NCBI GenBank assembly: GCA_030693565.1
Contig: JAUYAJ010000055.1
Coordinates: 1 to 5,643 of the forward strand
Source of the DNA: Rubrivivax sp.
Lineage (GTDB): Bacteria; Pseudomonadota; Gammaproteobacteria; Burkholderiales; Burkholderiaceae_C
Length of the DNA: 5,643 nucleotides
Direction of reading: 5' to 3'
The notes beneath the pieces were generated by a model that had not been told where the DNA came from, made no database searches, and saw only the letters and a list, made by a program, of their open reading frames with translations. The translations under genes were made by a program, and so were the position numbers. Of the stretch, positions 5,367 through 5,643 are shown one piece after another (the stretch's first letter is position 1; every line of letters starts with the position of its first letter).

Positions 5367-5643
5367 ATGTCCAAGAAGCCCGTCCGCGTGGCTGTCACCG
5401 GCGCCGCCGGCCAGATCGGTTACGCCTTGCTGTTCCGCATCGCCTCCGGCGAGATGCTGGGCAAGGACCAGCCCGTGATCCTGCAGCTGCTGGAGATCCC
5501 CGACGAGAAAGCCCAGAACGCGCTCAAGGGCGTGATGATGGAACTGGAAGACTGCGCCTTCCCCTTGCTCGCCGGGATGCAAGCGCACAGCGACCCGATG
5601 ACCGCCTTCAAGGACAGCGACTACGCGCTGCTCGTCGGCTCGC
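5367..5643 (+). CDS. mdh: Malate dehydrogenase, N-terminal part (3' end cut by window)
   Basis: The first 92 codons of a NAD-dependent malate dehydrogenase, the TCA-cycle enzyme that interconverts malate and oxaloacetate in the cytoplasm. The protein starts MSKKPVRVAVTGAAGQIGYA, with the Rossmann dinucleotide-binding motif in the form G12-A-A-G15-Q-I-G18. Segments such as LQLLEIPD (39-46), GVMMELEDCAFPLL (55-68) and DYALLVG (85-91) are hallmarks of the longer, cytosolic-type bacterial malate dehydrogenases usual in Burkholderiales. The catalytic residues lie beyond the window. The start is set by AGGAGT 6 bases upstream and the typical N-terminus. It is 107 bases downstream of wspR, has its own ribosome site, and is very probably a separate transcription unit; its presence marks the end of the Wsp operon. 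Confidence 0.96.
   Translation, partial: MSKKPVRVAVTGAAGQIGYALLFRIASGEMLGKDQPVILQLLEIPDEKAQNALKGVMMELEDCAFPLLAGMQAHSDPMTAFKDSDYALLVGS

Noticed and set aside
1..5643. CRISPR array, insertion sequence, tRNA or rRNA gene, prophage or other mobile element
   Set aside because: No spaced direct repeats, terminal inverted repeats, transposase or integrase motifs, or RNA-like regions were seen; the window is almost wholly coding.

Overview
The window is a very GC-rich stretch in which all real genes lie on the + strand. It looks like a betaproteobacterium of the order Burkholderiales: it carries the 3' part of a Wsp-type surface-sensing / cyclic-di-GMP operon followed directly by a malate dehydrogenase of the Burkholderiales kind. 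I infer the taxon from protein character and base composition, not from a database match.

Layout: (1) 2-376, the C-terminal TPR part of wspC (CheR-type methyltransferase, 5' end outside the window); (2) 373-906, wspD (CheW-type coupling protein); (3) 912-3200, wspE (hybrid CheA kinase with a receiver domain), interrupted by an in-frame TAG at 1800-1802; (4) 3200-4246, wspF (CheB-type methylesterase); (5) 4243-5259, wspR (receiver-GGDEF diguanylate cyclase); (6) a gap of 107 bases with a weak terminator candidate and a clear Shine-Dalgarno; (7) 5367 to the window end, the start of mdh. The wsp genes overlap by 1-4 bases or are separated by 5 bases, which indicates one translationally coupled operon. 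Its promoter, wspA and wspB would lie upstream of the window.

How the genes work together (known from Pseudomonas Wsp): a membrane receptor, WspA, held with the couplers WspB and WspD, controls the kinase WspE. WspE passes phosphate to WspR, which then makes cyclic-di-GMP, and to WspF, which resets the receptor against the methyltransferase WspC.

The main discovery is that the central kinase is broken. The reading frame before and after the TAG is the same, and the TAG sits where WspE relatives usually carry a tyrosine (Leu-Tyr-x-x-Val) in the dimerisation helices, so one base change (TAC or TAT to TAG) explains it. All recognisable catalytic motifs on both sides are intact, as are wspF and wspR, which suggests a recent nonsense mutation, a sequencing error, or much less likely a recoded or split kinase. 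I see no previously undescribed system here. The window is a known system with an unusual lesion plus small oddities: a short WspD, a tandem repeat with rare codons in the WspE linker, and a WspF receiver without the usual lysine.
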